This document shows positions 1 to 6,692 of a DNA stretch of 9,096 nucleotides, in pieces (position 1 is the first letter of the stretch; the number at the start of each line of letters is the position of its first letter). The notes beneath the pieces are model-generated. The model did no database searches, had not been told where the DNA came from, and saw nothing but the letters and a program-made list of their open reading frames with translations. Source of the stretch: an uncultured Chlorobiota bacterium. Its GTDB lineage: Bacteria > Bacteroidota > Kapaibacteriia > OLB7. Made by a program: the position numbers and the translations under genes. Location: contig CAMLOB010000125.1 in assembly GCA_946481475.1 (NCBI GenBank), positions 1 through 9,096 of the forward strand, read 5' to 3'.

Positions 1-26
1 GTCCGCCGACTCGACCGGAACGGAAA

Positions 27-755
27 TCATTCGTTCTCGCCGTAGAACATCTCCTCGGTCTGCGTCAGGCTGTGGATGCCTTTGGTCAGGATGGTTTCGC
101 GGTAGGGGGCGACCAGCCCCTGTTCCACCGAGTCAATCCCCTTCTCCCGCATTCCCCGCACTCTCGCGAAGAGATCCTTGCTGACCGGCTCACCCCCCTC
201 GTCGGGAAGCGTGAAGTTGTAGCGGTCCAGAAACCGCCGGACCGTGTCGGTCAGTTCCTGCTGTGTGATGTCGGAGGCGGCCAGCATCCTCGCCTTCGTC
301 CACTGATACTGATCCCAGGACCGGTTCCGGTCGTTCAGGTAGTTCACCAGTGCGCGGCGAGCGTAGAGATTGGTCCGGAAGAAGATGACGCCGAGATGAT
401 CCAGATCGAGCGGGTCGAATTCCTCATCTCTGTCCTCCGGCTTCCGCGTCGCCATGGTGGAATCCCAGGCGGCGTCGAAGACCCGCCAGCCGCTGTTGAC
501 CGAGTCGAGGGAGTTCAGGTAGAACTGCAGGTCCTCTTCGGTCAGACGTTTGTCCGGTCCCGGCGCCGGTCCCTTGTTGACGATCAGAGCCATCGTGCTC
601 TCGCGCGTGGCGTAGGGTTTCAACTCCTCCGGAGGAGTGAACTTGCTGTAGACCTGGAACCACATGTAGACCAGACCGGAGCCGAGGAGAATCAGCACGA
701 GGAGTCCGGCCAGACATCCCCGGCGAAGATTCGGTTCCCTTCCCCCAGTGCTCAT
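27..755 (-). CDS. Unrecognised single-pass membrane protein coupled to ftsY
   Basis: This encodes 242 residues that I do not recognise as any named family. The N-terminus carries an Arg pair (residues 11-12) and then a hydrophobic stretch at about 13-34, which reads as a signal anchor. By the positive-inside rule the remaining 205 or so residues would lie outside the cytoplasm. That part is hydrophilic, rich in Asp, Glu and Arg, and predicted mostly helical, with no obvious catalytic motif. Cys14 is not preceded by a lipobox, so a lipoprotein is unlikely. The ATG overlaps the ftsY stop codon as ATGA (4 nt), and an AGGAG lies 8 nt upstream inside ftsY. Start choice and translational coupling are therefore well supported. 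Being last after ftsY suggests co-expression with the SRP receptor, but that does not establish a shared function. The gene is confident; its role is unknown. Confidence 0.8.
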   Translation of the reverse strand: MSTGGREPNLRRGCLAGLLVLILLGSGLVYMWFQVYSKFTPPEELKPYATRESTMALIVNKGPAPGPDKRLTEEDLQFYLNSLDSVNSGWRVFDAAWDSTMATRKPEDRDEEFDPLDLDHLGVIFFRTNLYARRALVNYLNDRNRSWDQYQWTKARMLAASDITQQELTDTVRRFLDRYNFTLPDEGGEPVSKDLFARVRGMREKGIDSVEQGLVAPYRETILTKGIHSLTQTEEMFYGENE

Positions 756-1786
756 GCCTCGGTCTCCTCTTCGTCAAAGGCAAAGAGGGCATCGACGAAG
801 GTCTCCAGATTGAAGGGCTGCAGATCATCGATCTTCTCGCCGACGCCGATGTAGCGGAGCGGAATCTTCAGCTCGTGCGCAATCGAGATCACCACTCCCC
901 CCTTCGCCGTCCCGTCCAGTTTCGTCAGGATCAGTCCGGTGATCTCCACCGCATTCATGAACTCCTTGGCCTGCTGCAGGGCGTTCTGTCCGGTGGTGGC
1001 GTCCAGCACGAGGAAGACCTCGTTCGGGGCGTACTCCTTCAGCTTCTTCATCACGCGGGAAATCTTCCGCAACTCCTCCATCAGGTTCGTCTTCGTGTGG
1101 AGTCGTCCGGCGGTATCGATCAGGACCACGTCGGCGTTCCGGCTGACAGCGGCCTGCAACGTGTCGTAGGCAACGGCGGCCGGGTCGGCCCCCTGCTTCT
1201 GCCGAATAATGTCGACGCCGGCACGCTCGGCCCAGACCTCAAGCTGTTCGTTGGCGGCGGCCCGGAAGGTGTCGGCCGCGCCGATCAGGACTTCGTATCC
1301 GGCAGACCGGTAGTTGTGGGCCAGCTTGCCGATGGTCGTCGTCTTTCCGACGCCGTTAACGCCGACGATCATGATGACGTGAGGACGCTCGTCTTCCGGG
1401 AGCTGATAGAGCCGGTCGTTCTCCCGCGACGGCGAATCAGCCAGCTTCTTCTCGATCTCCTGGCGAAGCAGTCGGGGAAGGTCTCCGGCATCTTTCAGCC
1501 CTTCCTCCCGGACGCGGTCGCGAATCCGGTCGCTGATGTCGATCGTCATGTTCGCCCCGACATCGGCAAGAAGAAGCGCCTCCTCCAGTTCGTCGAGCAA
1601 CGCATCATCGATCACTCTCCCCTGCCGGGCCGCGACACCGATCTTCTCGCTGATCCCCTGCCGCGTCCGTTTCAGCCCCTCCTTCAGCCGGTCGTACTTC
1701 AGACTCTCCACCGTCTCGCGAATCGAGGTCTTCGTCTCCTGAACCGTTTCGCGGACTTTCTCCTTGAGCTTGTTAAAGATGCCCAT
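752..1786 (-). CDS. ftsY: Signal recognition particle receptor FtsY
   Basis: FtsY is the SRP receptor GTPase. It docks ribosome-SRP complexes at the inner membrane and hands nascent membrane proteins to the Sec translocon. The 344-residue protein has a short basic amphipathic N-terminus (about 1-45) instead of the long acidic A domain of E. coli, then the NG domain. Visible motifs are the P-loop GVNGVGKT (142-149), the insertion-box DTFRAAA (172-178), DTAGR (224-228), TKLD (288-291) and the closing GVGEKIDDLQPF (314-325). The last of these favours FtsY over Ffh, as does the absence of a methionine-rich M domain. The ATG at 1786 gives the usual MGxFxKLKE beginning, but no Shine-Dalgarno precedes it. 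The leader is AT-rich instead. It lies 111 nt after pgsA and overlaps the next gene by 4 nt. The identification is essentially certain. Confidence 0.98.
   Translation of the reverse strand: MGIFNKLKEKVRETVQETKTSIRETVESLKYDRLKEGLKRTRQGISEKIGVAARQGRVIDDALLDELEEALLLADVGANMTIDISDRIRDRVREEGLKDAGDLPRLLRQEIEKKLADSPSRENDRLYQLPEDERPHVIMIVGVNGVGKTTTIGKLAHNYRSAGYEVLIGAADTFRAAANEQLEVWAERAGVDIIRQKQGADPAAVAYDTLQAAVSRNADVVLIDTAGRLHTKTNLMEELRKISRVMKKLKEYAPNEVFLVLDATTGQNALQQAKEFMNAVEITGLILTKLDGTAKGGVVISIAHELKIPLRYIGVGEKIDDLQPFNLETFVDALFAFDEEETEA
764..768 (-). promoter_or_regulatory. Ribosome binding site of the gene after ftsY
   Basis: On the minus strand an AGGAG lies 8 nt before the ATG at 755. It sits within the last codons of ftsY. 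It fixes the start of the downstream gene at the ATGA overlap. Confidence 0.6.
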
Positions 1787-1897
1787 TGAAGCGATAGTTT
1801 TATAGGTTAACGCACAAACAGTATCGTGAAAGAAAAGGATTTATCGACAACCGGGGAGTGAGAGATGGTGAAGATATTTCCACGGGAGCTCAGAGCT
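1787..1897 (-). promoter_or_regulatory. pgsA-ftsY intergenic leader with weak promoter candidates
   Basis: This 111-nt gap is clearly more AT-rich than the genes around it. On the minus strand a TTGTCG (1850-1845) stands 19 nt before GATACT (1825-1820). A TATAAA (1804-1799) lies closer to the ftsY start but lacks a matching -35. No strong terminator hairpin follows pgsA, so readthrough from pgsA into ftsY is also possible. I take it as a probable ftsY leader; the exact promoter is unresolved. Confidence 0.3.
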
Positions 1898-2488
1898 TCA
1901 TCTCTCCTCTGCCGACCGGAGTACCGTCACAGCTCTTGAGATGTAGAGGGCAAGCGAAAGAGTCAGCATCGCGAGCGTAAGTCCGATAAAAAGATGGAGA
2001 GCGATCCCTCCGACGCCGAGATAGATCAGCAGAAGTGTGATCGAGAGGACGCCGACCGCCCACTTGCCGGTCCAGTTCGATGGAAGAACACGTCCGGTTC
2101 TGCGCCGGACGAAGATACCGCCGAGAAGAATCAACAGATCACGCAGGAGAATCGGCAGGACGAGCCAGAGGGGAAGGACTCCGAGAATCAGCAGCAGGAT
2201 CACGACACCGGCAACATAGATTTTGTCGGCCAGGGGATCGAGGATCTTTCCGAGGTCGGAAATCTGTCCGAAGCGTCGGGCCGTCCATCCGTCAAGATAA
2301 TCGGTGGCCGCGGCGATGAAGAAGGTGACCACTGCAAGCGTGCGGTAGTCGTAGTAGATGAGGAGACACGTGGGGATCGTCAGCAGAAGACGGCAAAGGC
2401 TGAGGAGGTTCGACGCTCCCCAGAGGTTCCCCGGACGACCTTCCGGAACTTCTTCGGTCTGATGCTGCGAGAGACGATTCGCTTCCAT
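1898..2488 (-). CDS. pgsA: CDP-diacylglycerol-glycerol-3-phosphate phosphatidyltransferase
   Basis: This 196-residue integral membrane enzyme belongs to the CDP-alcohol phosphatidyltransferase family. Its likely reaction transfers a phosphatidyl group from CDP-diacylglycerol to glycerol-3-phosphate, the committed step of phosphatidylglycerol synthesis. The family signature D-x2-D-G-x2-A-R-x8-G-x3-D-x3-D is intact: Asp63, Asp66, Gly67, Ala70, Arg71, Gly80, Asp84 and Asp88. These bind the divalent metals and the CDP moiety. An N-terminal NLLSLCRLLL stretch (about 27-36), typical of PgsA, precedes the first helix, and several further hydrophobic segments run to the C-terminus. The length matches PgsA. 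Specificity for glycerol-3-phosphate is inferred, because phosphatidylserine and other CDP-alcohol transferases share the signature. The ATG at 2488 has an AAGGA about 11 nt upstream, a rather long spacing. A hairpin and the HU terminator lie just before it. Confidence 0.9.
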   Translation of the reverse strand: MEANRLSQHQTEEVPEGRPGNLWGASNLLSLCRLLLTIPTCLLIYYDYRTLAVVTFFIAAATDYLDGWTARRFGQISDLGKILDPLADKIYVAGVVILLLILGVLPLWLVLPILLRDLLILLGGIFVRRRTGRVLPSNWTGKWAVGVLSITLLLIYLGVGGIALHLFIGLTLAMLTLSLALYISRAVTVLRSAEER

Positions 2489-2512
2489 GACGGTATCGAT
2501 CCTTTGTTAAGG

Positions 2513-2539
2513 GACGACTCGGAAAAAGCCCGAGCCGTC
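2513..2539 (-). other. Hairpin in the pgsA leader
   Basis: Arms 2513-2522 and 2530-2539 form a 10-bp stem around a 7-nt loop. One position is an A-C mismatch on the plus strand but becomes a G-U wobble in minus-strand RNA, so the structure suits the pgsA transcript. It starts 2 nt past the T-run of the HU terminator and ends 24 nt before the pgsA start. It lacks a T-run of its own on that strand. Confidence 0.55.
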
Positions 2540-2540
2540 G

Positions 2541-2580
2541 AAAAAAGAAGCGAGCCGATTCCCGACAGGAAACCGGCTCG
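2541..2580 (-). terminator. Intrinsic terminator of the HU gene
   Basis: Read on the minus strand, CGAGCCG (2580-2574) pairs exactly with CGGCTCG (2557-2551). A second 4-bp stem (TTCC with GGAA) lies inside, closed by a 5-nt loop. The hairpin is followed by CTTC and a run of six T (2546-2541). It lies 26 nt after the HU stop codon. Stem, loop and T-run together make a classical rho-independent terminator. Confidence 0.85.
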
Positions 2581-2606
2581 ATATAGTCGGACAATAAAGG
2601 CCGTCC

Positions 2607-2888
2607 TTACTTCTTGCCGCTGATGGCATCCTTGAATGCCTTGCCGGGCGTGAACTTCGGCGCCTTCGATGCCTTGATCTTGATCGTCTCTCCCGTCTGT
2701 GGATTGCGTCCCTTGCGGGCGCCGCGCTTGACGACGCCAAACGATCCGAAGCCGATCAACTGCACGGTGTCTCCCTTCTTCAGAACCTTCTTGATGGTAT
2801 CGGTTGTGGCGTTGAGCGCACGTTCTGCGTCCGCCTTCGAGATGTCTGCCTCTTTGGCAACTGCTTCGATAAGTTCGGCTTTGTTCAC
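2607..2888 (-). CDS. hup: HU-family nucleoid DNA-binding protein
   Basis: HU is a small basic dimer that bends and compacts DNA. The 93-residue product has the helical N-terminus beginning with [10 protein letters not shown], the GFGSF turn at 46-50, the DNA-intercalating arm with RNPQTGE at 61-67 (Pro63 at the tip), and the closing [14 protein letters not shown] and IHF are hard to separate by sequence, but the length and arm favour HU. The start is GTG at 2888: it gives the canonical first residues and has GGAGG 8 nt upstream. The frame stays open upstream to 3089, but those 67 residues resemble no HU and run through the hairpin after pgeF, so I exclude them. The gene is probably monocistronic, with a hairpin before it and a strong terminator after it. 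The identification is very secure. Confidence 0.97.
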   Translation of the reverse strand: MNKAELIEAVAKEADISKADAERALNATTDTIKKVLKKGDTVQLIGFGSFGVVKRGARKGRNPQTGETIKIKASKAPKFTPGKAFKDAISGKK

Positions 2889-2896
2889 CTGAACAT

Positions 2897-2901
2897 CCTC
2901 C
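2897..2901 (-). promoter_or_regulatory. Ribosome binding site of HU
   Basis: GGAGG on the minus strand sits 8 nt before the GTG at 2888. It decides in favour of this start over upstream in-frame codons. Confidence 0.8.
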
Positions 2902-2992
2902 GATTGAATGTGTGTTGACTTGACGAGAAGCCGACGGGTATCGCCGCCACGCACATGCCGAGAGACAACCCTCGTCGAACTTTCGATCCGCC

Positions 2993-3021
2993 AATGTACG
3001 GCGACCCATTCGTTCCGACAA
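2993..3021 (-). promoter_or_regulatory. Candidate promoter of HU
   Basis: On the minus strand TTGTCG (3021-3016) and TACATT (2998-2993) are separated by 17 nt, each matching the sigma-70-type consensus at four of six positions. It lies between the pgeF hairpin and HU and would give a leader of roughly 100 nt. This is a pattern match only; weaker candidates exist nearer the gene. Confidence 0.35.
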
Positions 3022-3030
3022 GTGACAAAT

Positions 3031-3065
3031 CGTCGGAAAGCCTTGCGGGACAAGGGTTTCCGACG
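3031..3065 (-). terminator. Long hairpin directly after pgeF, probable terminator
   Basis: Arms 3031-3045 and 3051-3065 are complementary over 15 positions with one mismatch (3040 against 3056), closed by a 5-nt loop. The hairpin begins one base after the pgeF stop codon. In the minus-strand transcript only a weak ATTTGT follows, so it may act as an imperfect terminator or as a 3'-end protecting structure of the comEC-pgeF mRNA. Confidence 0.6.
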
Positions 3066-3066
3066 G

Positions 3067-3813
3067 TCACCCGTCGTTATGTTCATCACGCAGACCGATC
3101 ACCGCAAACATCCGTCCACTCTGCTCCCTCTCACGTCTCCAACTATGGAACCGTCGGTCGCAGATCGTGCAGCGTATGTCCACCTCGATGTGCTCCGGAT
3201 CCGCACCGGCATCGATCAACTGTTCCAGCACAACACCCCGGTTATCGAAGAGATATTTGCCGCCGCCGATCTCCCGGCTGTGCCTGGCTGCAAAAGCCTC
3301 GGCAACGTCCCCGCCGACCTCGTAGCAACATTGTCCGGCAGAGGGACCGATCCAGAGGTAGAGTCCGGCAGCCGACAGTCCGTACTCACGCTTCAGACGC
3401 TTGACGGTCTTCCCGGCGATATTCTGTGCGCTTCCTCTCCAGCCCGAATGGATCGCCGCCACCACACCCCACTCCGGCTCGGCGACCAGCACCGGCACGC
3501 AGTCGGCAATGCTGACCGCCAGCAGCCGACCGGCCTCGTCGGTATGAAGAGCATCCGACTCTCCGGGCCGATAGTCTTCGCCGACGCGGACCGCCCGATC
3601 GCCGTGAACCTGTCTCTGCACGGCAAGCCGGTCAAGAGGAAAACCGAGTCCTTCGGCAAGCTTCCGGCGGTTGGCCGTCACCCGCTCCTCGGCATCCCCG
3701 ATATAGCTCGACATGTTGAAGCCGTAGGGTTCCCGGACTCCTCCGCGATACGTCATCGCCGCAACGACTTGCGGAAAAGGTTTGAAGATGTTCGGTCTGA
3801 AGATCAGTCCCAT
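3067..3813 (-). CDS. pgeF: Peptidoglycan editing factor PgeF (YfiH family)
   Basis: This is a 248-residue protein of the YfiH/PgeF (DUF152, multicopper-oxidase-like) family. E. coli PgeF helps keep wrong amino acids out of muropeptide precursors; family members have also been reported as purine nucleoside phosphorylase/adenosine deaminase and as polyphenol oxidase. The metal and active-site motifs are all present: QVHG with His70, ADCVP with Cys105, and IHSGWRG with His122. They are followed by [13 protein letters not shown] (155-167) and the C-terminal CTICD...RR...[11 protein letters not shown]. Length and motif spacing are normal. The ATG at 3813 lies inside the end of comEC (10-nt overlap) and has GGAAG 8 nt upstream, which suggests translational coupling. 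The family assignment is very secure; the biochemical role is taken from relatives. Confidence 0.95.
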   Translation of the reverse strand: MGLIFRPNIFKPFPQVVAAMTYRGGVREPYGFNMSSYIGDAEERVTANRRKLAEGLGFPLDRLAVQRQVHGDRAVRVGEDYRPGESDALHTDEAGRLLAVSIADCVPVLVAEPEWGVVAAIHSGWRGSAQNIAGKTVKRLKREYGLSAAGLYLWIGPSAGQCCYEVGGDVAEAFAARHSREIGGGKYLFDNRGVVLEQLIDAGADPEHIEVDIRCTICDRRFHSWRREREQSGRMFAVIGLRDEHNDG

Positions 3814-5807
3814 GATATTCGCTTCCAGTTTGTGCCCGGCTCAAGAGCAATCGTCCGCTCCAGCCTGCGCTGCATCGGAATCTGCGCGAAGAGATTTCCA
3901 TCGATCTCCACCGGCCCGGGAGGTCGGCGTGCCGAATTGGTAAGGATGACCGGAGCGACAGGGGTGGCATACTCCGGCCCGACCCGGTTGATCCTCAGCA
4001 GCCCGGAACGGGCAACCGACACCGTATCCCGCAGCAGATCGACGACCTCAAGGCAGGAAGCTCCGAGTCTGTCGCCGAGCAGCGAGGCGACCCTTGCAGC
4101 CGACGCGCTGTCGCGGTCATACAACCCGCCATACCAGAGCGTGACCGTATCACGGTGGTGAACCGCTGCGGCGATGCCTCCGCTTCGTGAAAGAGGGACA
4201 AGATACAGATAGCCTGAGGATGAACGGGCAAGAGGATCGAGGCGACGATCAACATGCACAAGGATCGCCAGAAGCATGACGAGTGAAGCCGTCCGAACGA
4301 GCACCTGAACGGAACCCCGCGCAAGGATCAGCCACAGCAGGGCAATGCTCATCAGCAGAAGAGTGACGACGCCGATCCTGTGAAGCTGCAGGCTTGCGGC
4401 CGTGAACCCGGCTCCCCACTCGATCAATTCCCTCCCCCCCGCTATCGCCAGCCAGGCGGCGCCGCCGAACCACTTTGCCGCAAACGGAAGAAGGACTCCC
4501 GCAACTCCCGCACCGAGTCCGGCGGTCATCAGCGGAACCGCAACGATATTGATAAACGGGGAGATCGGAGAGAGAGACCCGAAGTAGTGCAGGGTCAGGG
4601 GGATCGTCAGTATCTGTCCTCCGATTGAAAGGAGGAAGAGCTGCGCAAGGCGTCCGGTTACCGGGTGTCCGGTCGTCCTGGGAAAGCGTCCTTTCAGGTA
4701 ACTCCAGAGAGGGAGATAGAACAGAAGGATGCCGGCGACCGCGGCAAAGGAGAGTTGAAACCCGACCTCGAAGAGGGCGGGGGGATCGAGCAGAAGGATG
4801 AACAGAGCTGCCGCACCGAGAATGTTCAGCGGCTGTGTGATCCTGCCGACGGTGTAGGCAAAAAGGAACAGAACCGCCATGGTCGAGGCACGCAGAATGG
4901 AAGGACTTCCACCGACCACTATCGCATAGCCGGCCAGCGAGAGCGTAAAGAGGAGAAAACGGATCCATCTTCCAGGTATCCAGGAAACGGCAACGAAGAG
5001 AAGGAGGGCGATGATCCCGACGTGAAGTCCGCTGACCGCAAGCAGGTGGGCCGTGCCGGTCACCGCAAAGGCATCCCGCGTCTGCGGATCGATTCCGCTG
5101 CGGTCACCGATGATCAACGCAACGGCAATATCCCCCTCTTCCCCTCCGATCCGCTGCCGGGCGAAGCTGCGGACATACCGCTTCACCTCCAGCCGAAACG
5201 ACGTGATCGCCGGGAGTTCCGGAACCCCGAAGACATACATATCCGACCGGCGATAACAATCAACCGTTCCGACGATGCCTCTGGAGCGAAGCCACTCCCC
5301 GTAATCAAATTCTCCCGGTATCTGTGGAGAGGACGGAATGCGGAAGAGTCCGCGGACGGATACCCTGCTCCCGGGAGCCGGAAGCGAACCGACTGAGGCG
5401 ACCGAATCGTGAAGACGGAAGATCATATCTCCTTCCGGAACCGCTGCGGAATTACGCCACAGAATGGAATCGGGCTCAAGCCTCCACTCGACGTAACCCG
5501 GTTTGACCAGGGGATCGGAGACGAGCCGACCGATCACCTCGGCATCTTCGATCTCCGCCCCACGCAGAAAGCCGGAATGTCGGTCGTGGAGATGATACAG
5601 CAGCCCACCCGAAATGCCGACAACGGCAAGGAGGATCGGCAGGAAAAGGACTCGACAGAACGCCCCGCTCAGGAAGAGCAGGAGAAGAGAGAGACCGATC
5701 AGTACAAGGAGAACGTTGATCGAAGGATTGAAGAGTCGGGCAAGAAGGATACCGCAGGCGAACATTCCCGCATGTTTCAGGGCAGGATACGATTTCAGGT
5801 TGATCAT
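3804..5807 (-). CDS. comEC: ComEC/Rec2-family DNA uptake channel, no metallo-hydrolase site
   Basis: ComEC is the inner-membrane channel that carries single-stranded DNA into the cytoplasm during natural transformation. With the ATG at 5807 the protein has 667 residues. Two or three N-terminal helices (about 11-72) are followed by a soluble DUF4131/OB-like region (about 85-205). The Competence domain comes next, with LIIGDRSGID (231-240), HLLAVSGLHVGII (254-266), SPSILRAS (301-308), DPPALFEVGFQLSFAA (341-356) and many helices to about 517. The last 150 residues lack the HxHxDH metal motif of the metallo-beta-lactamase domain present in Bacillus ComEC. The frame is open to a TTG at 5906, but those 33 residues are basic and unlike a ComEC N-terminus. 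No strong Shine-Dalgarno supports either start. pgeF overlaps its 3' end. The family is certain; the start is less so. Confidence 0.93.
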   Translation of the reverse strand: MINLKSYPALKHAGMFACGILLARLFNPSINVLLVLIGLSLLLLFLSGAFCRVLFLPILLAVVGISGGLLYHLHDRHSGFLRGAEIEDAEVIGRLVSDPLVKPGYVEWRLEPDSILWRNSAAVPEGDMIFRLHDSVASVGSLPAPGSRVSVRGLFRIPSSPQIPGEFDYGEWLRSRGIVGTVDCYRRSDMYVFGVPELPAITSFRLEVKRYVRSFARQRIGGEEGDIAVALIIGDRSGIDPQTRDAFAVTGTAHLLAVSGLHVGIIALLLFVAVSWIPGRWIRFLLFTLSLAGYAIVVGGSPSILRASTMAVLFLFAYTVGRITQPLNILGAAALFILLLDPPALFEVGFQLSFAAVAGILLFYLPLWSYLKGRFPRTTGHPVTGRLAQLFLLSIGGQILTIPLTLHYFGSLSPISPFINIVAVPLMTAGLGAGVAGVLLPFAAKWFGGAAWLAIAGGRELIEWGAGFTAASLQLHRIGVVTLLLMSIALLWLILARGSVQVLVRTASLVMLLAILVHVDRRLDPLARSSSGYLYLVPLSRSGGIAAAVHHRDTVTLWYGGLYDRDSASAARVASLLGDRLGASCLEVVDLLRDTVSVARSGLLRINRVGPEYATPVAPVILTNSARRPPGPVEIDGNLFAQIPMQRRLERTIALEPGTNWKRISWD

Positions 5808-5937
5808 GGAGCATTCAAGGTGAAAGGTGATAAGGGTACGGGTTGATTCAGCTCGATGGAAAAGTAAGAAGAAAACCTTTTTCGTCCGGCTCCTCTTCAC
5901 GGACAAACCGATGCGGAAAACCGCCGATCGGCAACCC

Positions 5938-5966
5938 TTGAATCTCCTTCCTCTCTTCCCTATCTT
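5938..5966 (+). promoter_or_regulatory. Candidate promoter of the exported-protein pair
   Basis: TTGAAT (5938-5943) and TATCTT (5961-5966) are separated by 17 nt. The same site reads TATCTTGG, one base away from the Bacteroidota -7 element TAnnTTTG, with a TTG 20 nt upstream as in the -33 element. It lies in the 273-nt divergent gap 5808-6080. A start near 5973 would give a leader of about 108 nt. I found no equally good promoter for comEC on the other strand. Confidence 0.45.
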
Positions 5967-5974
5967 GGGGAGTC

Positions 5975-6006
5975 TTCCGGTATCGAAGCACTAAACCGAT
6001 CCGGAA
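5975..6006 (+). other. Hairpin at the predicted mRNA 5' end
   Basis: TTCCGG then ATCG (5975-5985, with a single T bulge at 5981) pairs with CGAT then CCGGAA (5997-6006). This makes a 10-bp stem around an 11-nt loop. It begins within a few bases of the transcription start implied by the promoter candidate at 5938-5966. A 5'-stabilising or regulatory leader structure is possible; chance is not excluded. Confidence 0.4.
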
Positions 6007-6080
6007 TACGTAAGTCAGTTGCGCACACCCGCACGGGGAGACCATCCGGCTTGACGATGTTTTCACTATTACGAGCTACC

Positions 6081-6692
6081 ATGAAACCACTACCATTGAA
6101 GAGGCTTGTTGCCGCACTTCCGCTGCTTCTGGCCTGCTCCGTCCTTCCTCTTGCCGCACAGCAATATGCGCAGGATGTCGGTGAAGCGGAAGTTCACACG
6201 CGAACGACCGATTCCACTCTTACCCAGCTCTACACCGGACACTTCGGCTGGACAATCAATCTCCCTGAAGAAGATGTCGCCAAGTACAACAAGATCGGTT
6301 CGAGCGTCAACGAGTCGGGCAAGAGCGAGGTCGTCAACTTCATGCTTCGCGGCGGACGGGGGGGAATCAAGATTCGCTACTACACCGAACAGCGAATGCT
6401 TCCGCTGGGCTACAAGCTGCTGGACAGCACGATCCACTTCTATGAACTCGACTCGGCCGGACGGAACGGGACCATCTATCGCCGGACCTATGTGATGACC
6501 GATCAGGCGGTTGAGATCGAAATTCTGCTGACCGAGAAGGGAGAGACCGACCTGAAGGAGTCGGTGACGGCGATCTTCGACAGCTTTGCCCCCCCCTCTG
6601 CGGCAACATTCGATCTGGAACAATGGCGCTACGGTCGCGATCCGAGCGAGTACGAGGAAGGTCGCTACGGCACCGGAAGAGGTCCGGAGTGA
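6081..6692 (+). CDS. Small exported protein of unknown function, first of a pair
   Basis: This encodes 203 residues. MKPLPLKR and a long hydrophobic core form a signal peptide, with probable cleavage after Ala26 (PLAA/QQ). Cys19 after LLLA makes a lipoprotein signal an alternative. The mature part contains FGWTINLPEE, a region that appears beta-rich, then the cluster R-TY-(x)5-V-E-I-E and a closing IFDSF. It ends in a Tyr/Gly/Arg-rich tail. I recognise no named family. The W-x-I-x-L-P opening and IFDSF closing loosely recall PsbP/DcrB-like folds, but this is only an impression. An in-frame ATG at 6057 would add eight residues; the ATG at 6081 gives the cleaner signal peptide. Neither has a strong ribosome binding site. 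The next gene overlaps it by 4 nt and shares the residue pattern, so the two probably act together in the periplasm or envelope. Confidence 0.8.
   Translation: MKPLPLKRLVAALPLLLACSVLPLAAQQYAQDVGEAEVHTRTTDSTLTQLYTGHFGWTINLPEEDVAKYNKIGSSVNESGKSEVVNFMLRGGRGGIKIRYYTEQRMLPLGYKLLDSTIHFYELDSAGRNGTIYRRTYVMTDQAVEIEILLTEKGETDLKESVTAIFDSFAPPSAATFDLEQWRYGRDPSEYEEGRYGTGRGPE
6678..6682 (+). promoter_or_regulatory. Ribosome binding site of the second exported-protein gene
   Basis: AGAGG, within a GGAAGAGG run, lies 6 nt before the GTG at 6689. It is inside the end of the preceding gene. It selects the GTG that overlaps the upstream TGA as GTGA, rather than the earlier in-frame ATG at 6623. Confidence 0.6.

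Noticed and set aside
72..854. Open plus-strand frame of 260 codons opposite the gene after ftsY
   Set aside because: It runs across two minus-strand genes and their coupled overlap. The minus-strand reading has a membrane anchor, ribosome binding site and operon logic.
875..1789. Open plus-strand frame of 304 codons opposite ftsY
   Set aside because: It mirrors the ftsY coding sequence, has low-complexity Leu/Gly/Arg composition and no family features.
2889..3089. 67-residue N-terminal extension of HU
   Set aside because: The frame is open, but the residues do not resemble HU and pass through the hairpin after pgeF. The GTG at 2888 has a strong GGAGG at 8 nt and gives the canonical N-terminus.
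2908..4161. Open plus-strand frame of 417 codons opposite pgeF and comEC
   Set aside because: The minus strand there encodes unmistakable PgeF motifs. The plus-strand product is Arg/Ser/Pro-rich with no motif, as expected of an antisense shadow in GC-rich DNA.
5808..5906. TTG start adding 33 residues to ComEC
   Set aside because: The extension is basic and unlike known ComEC N-termini. The ATG at 5807 starts just before the typical first helix. Not fully excluded, because neither start has a clear Shine-Dalgarno.
6623..6688. Earlier ATG start for the second exported protein
   Set aside because: It would add 22 highly basic residues before the signal peptide and overlap the upstream gene by 70 nt. 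The GTG at 6689 has the ribosome binding site.
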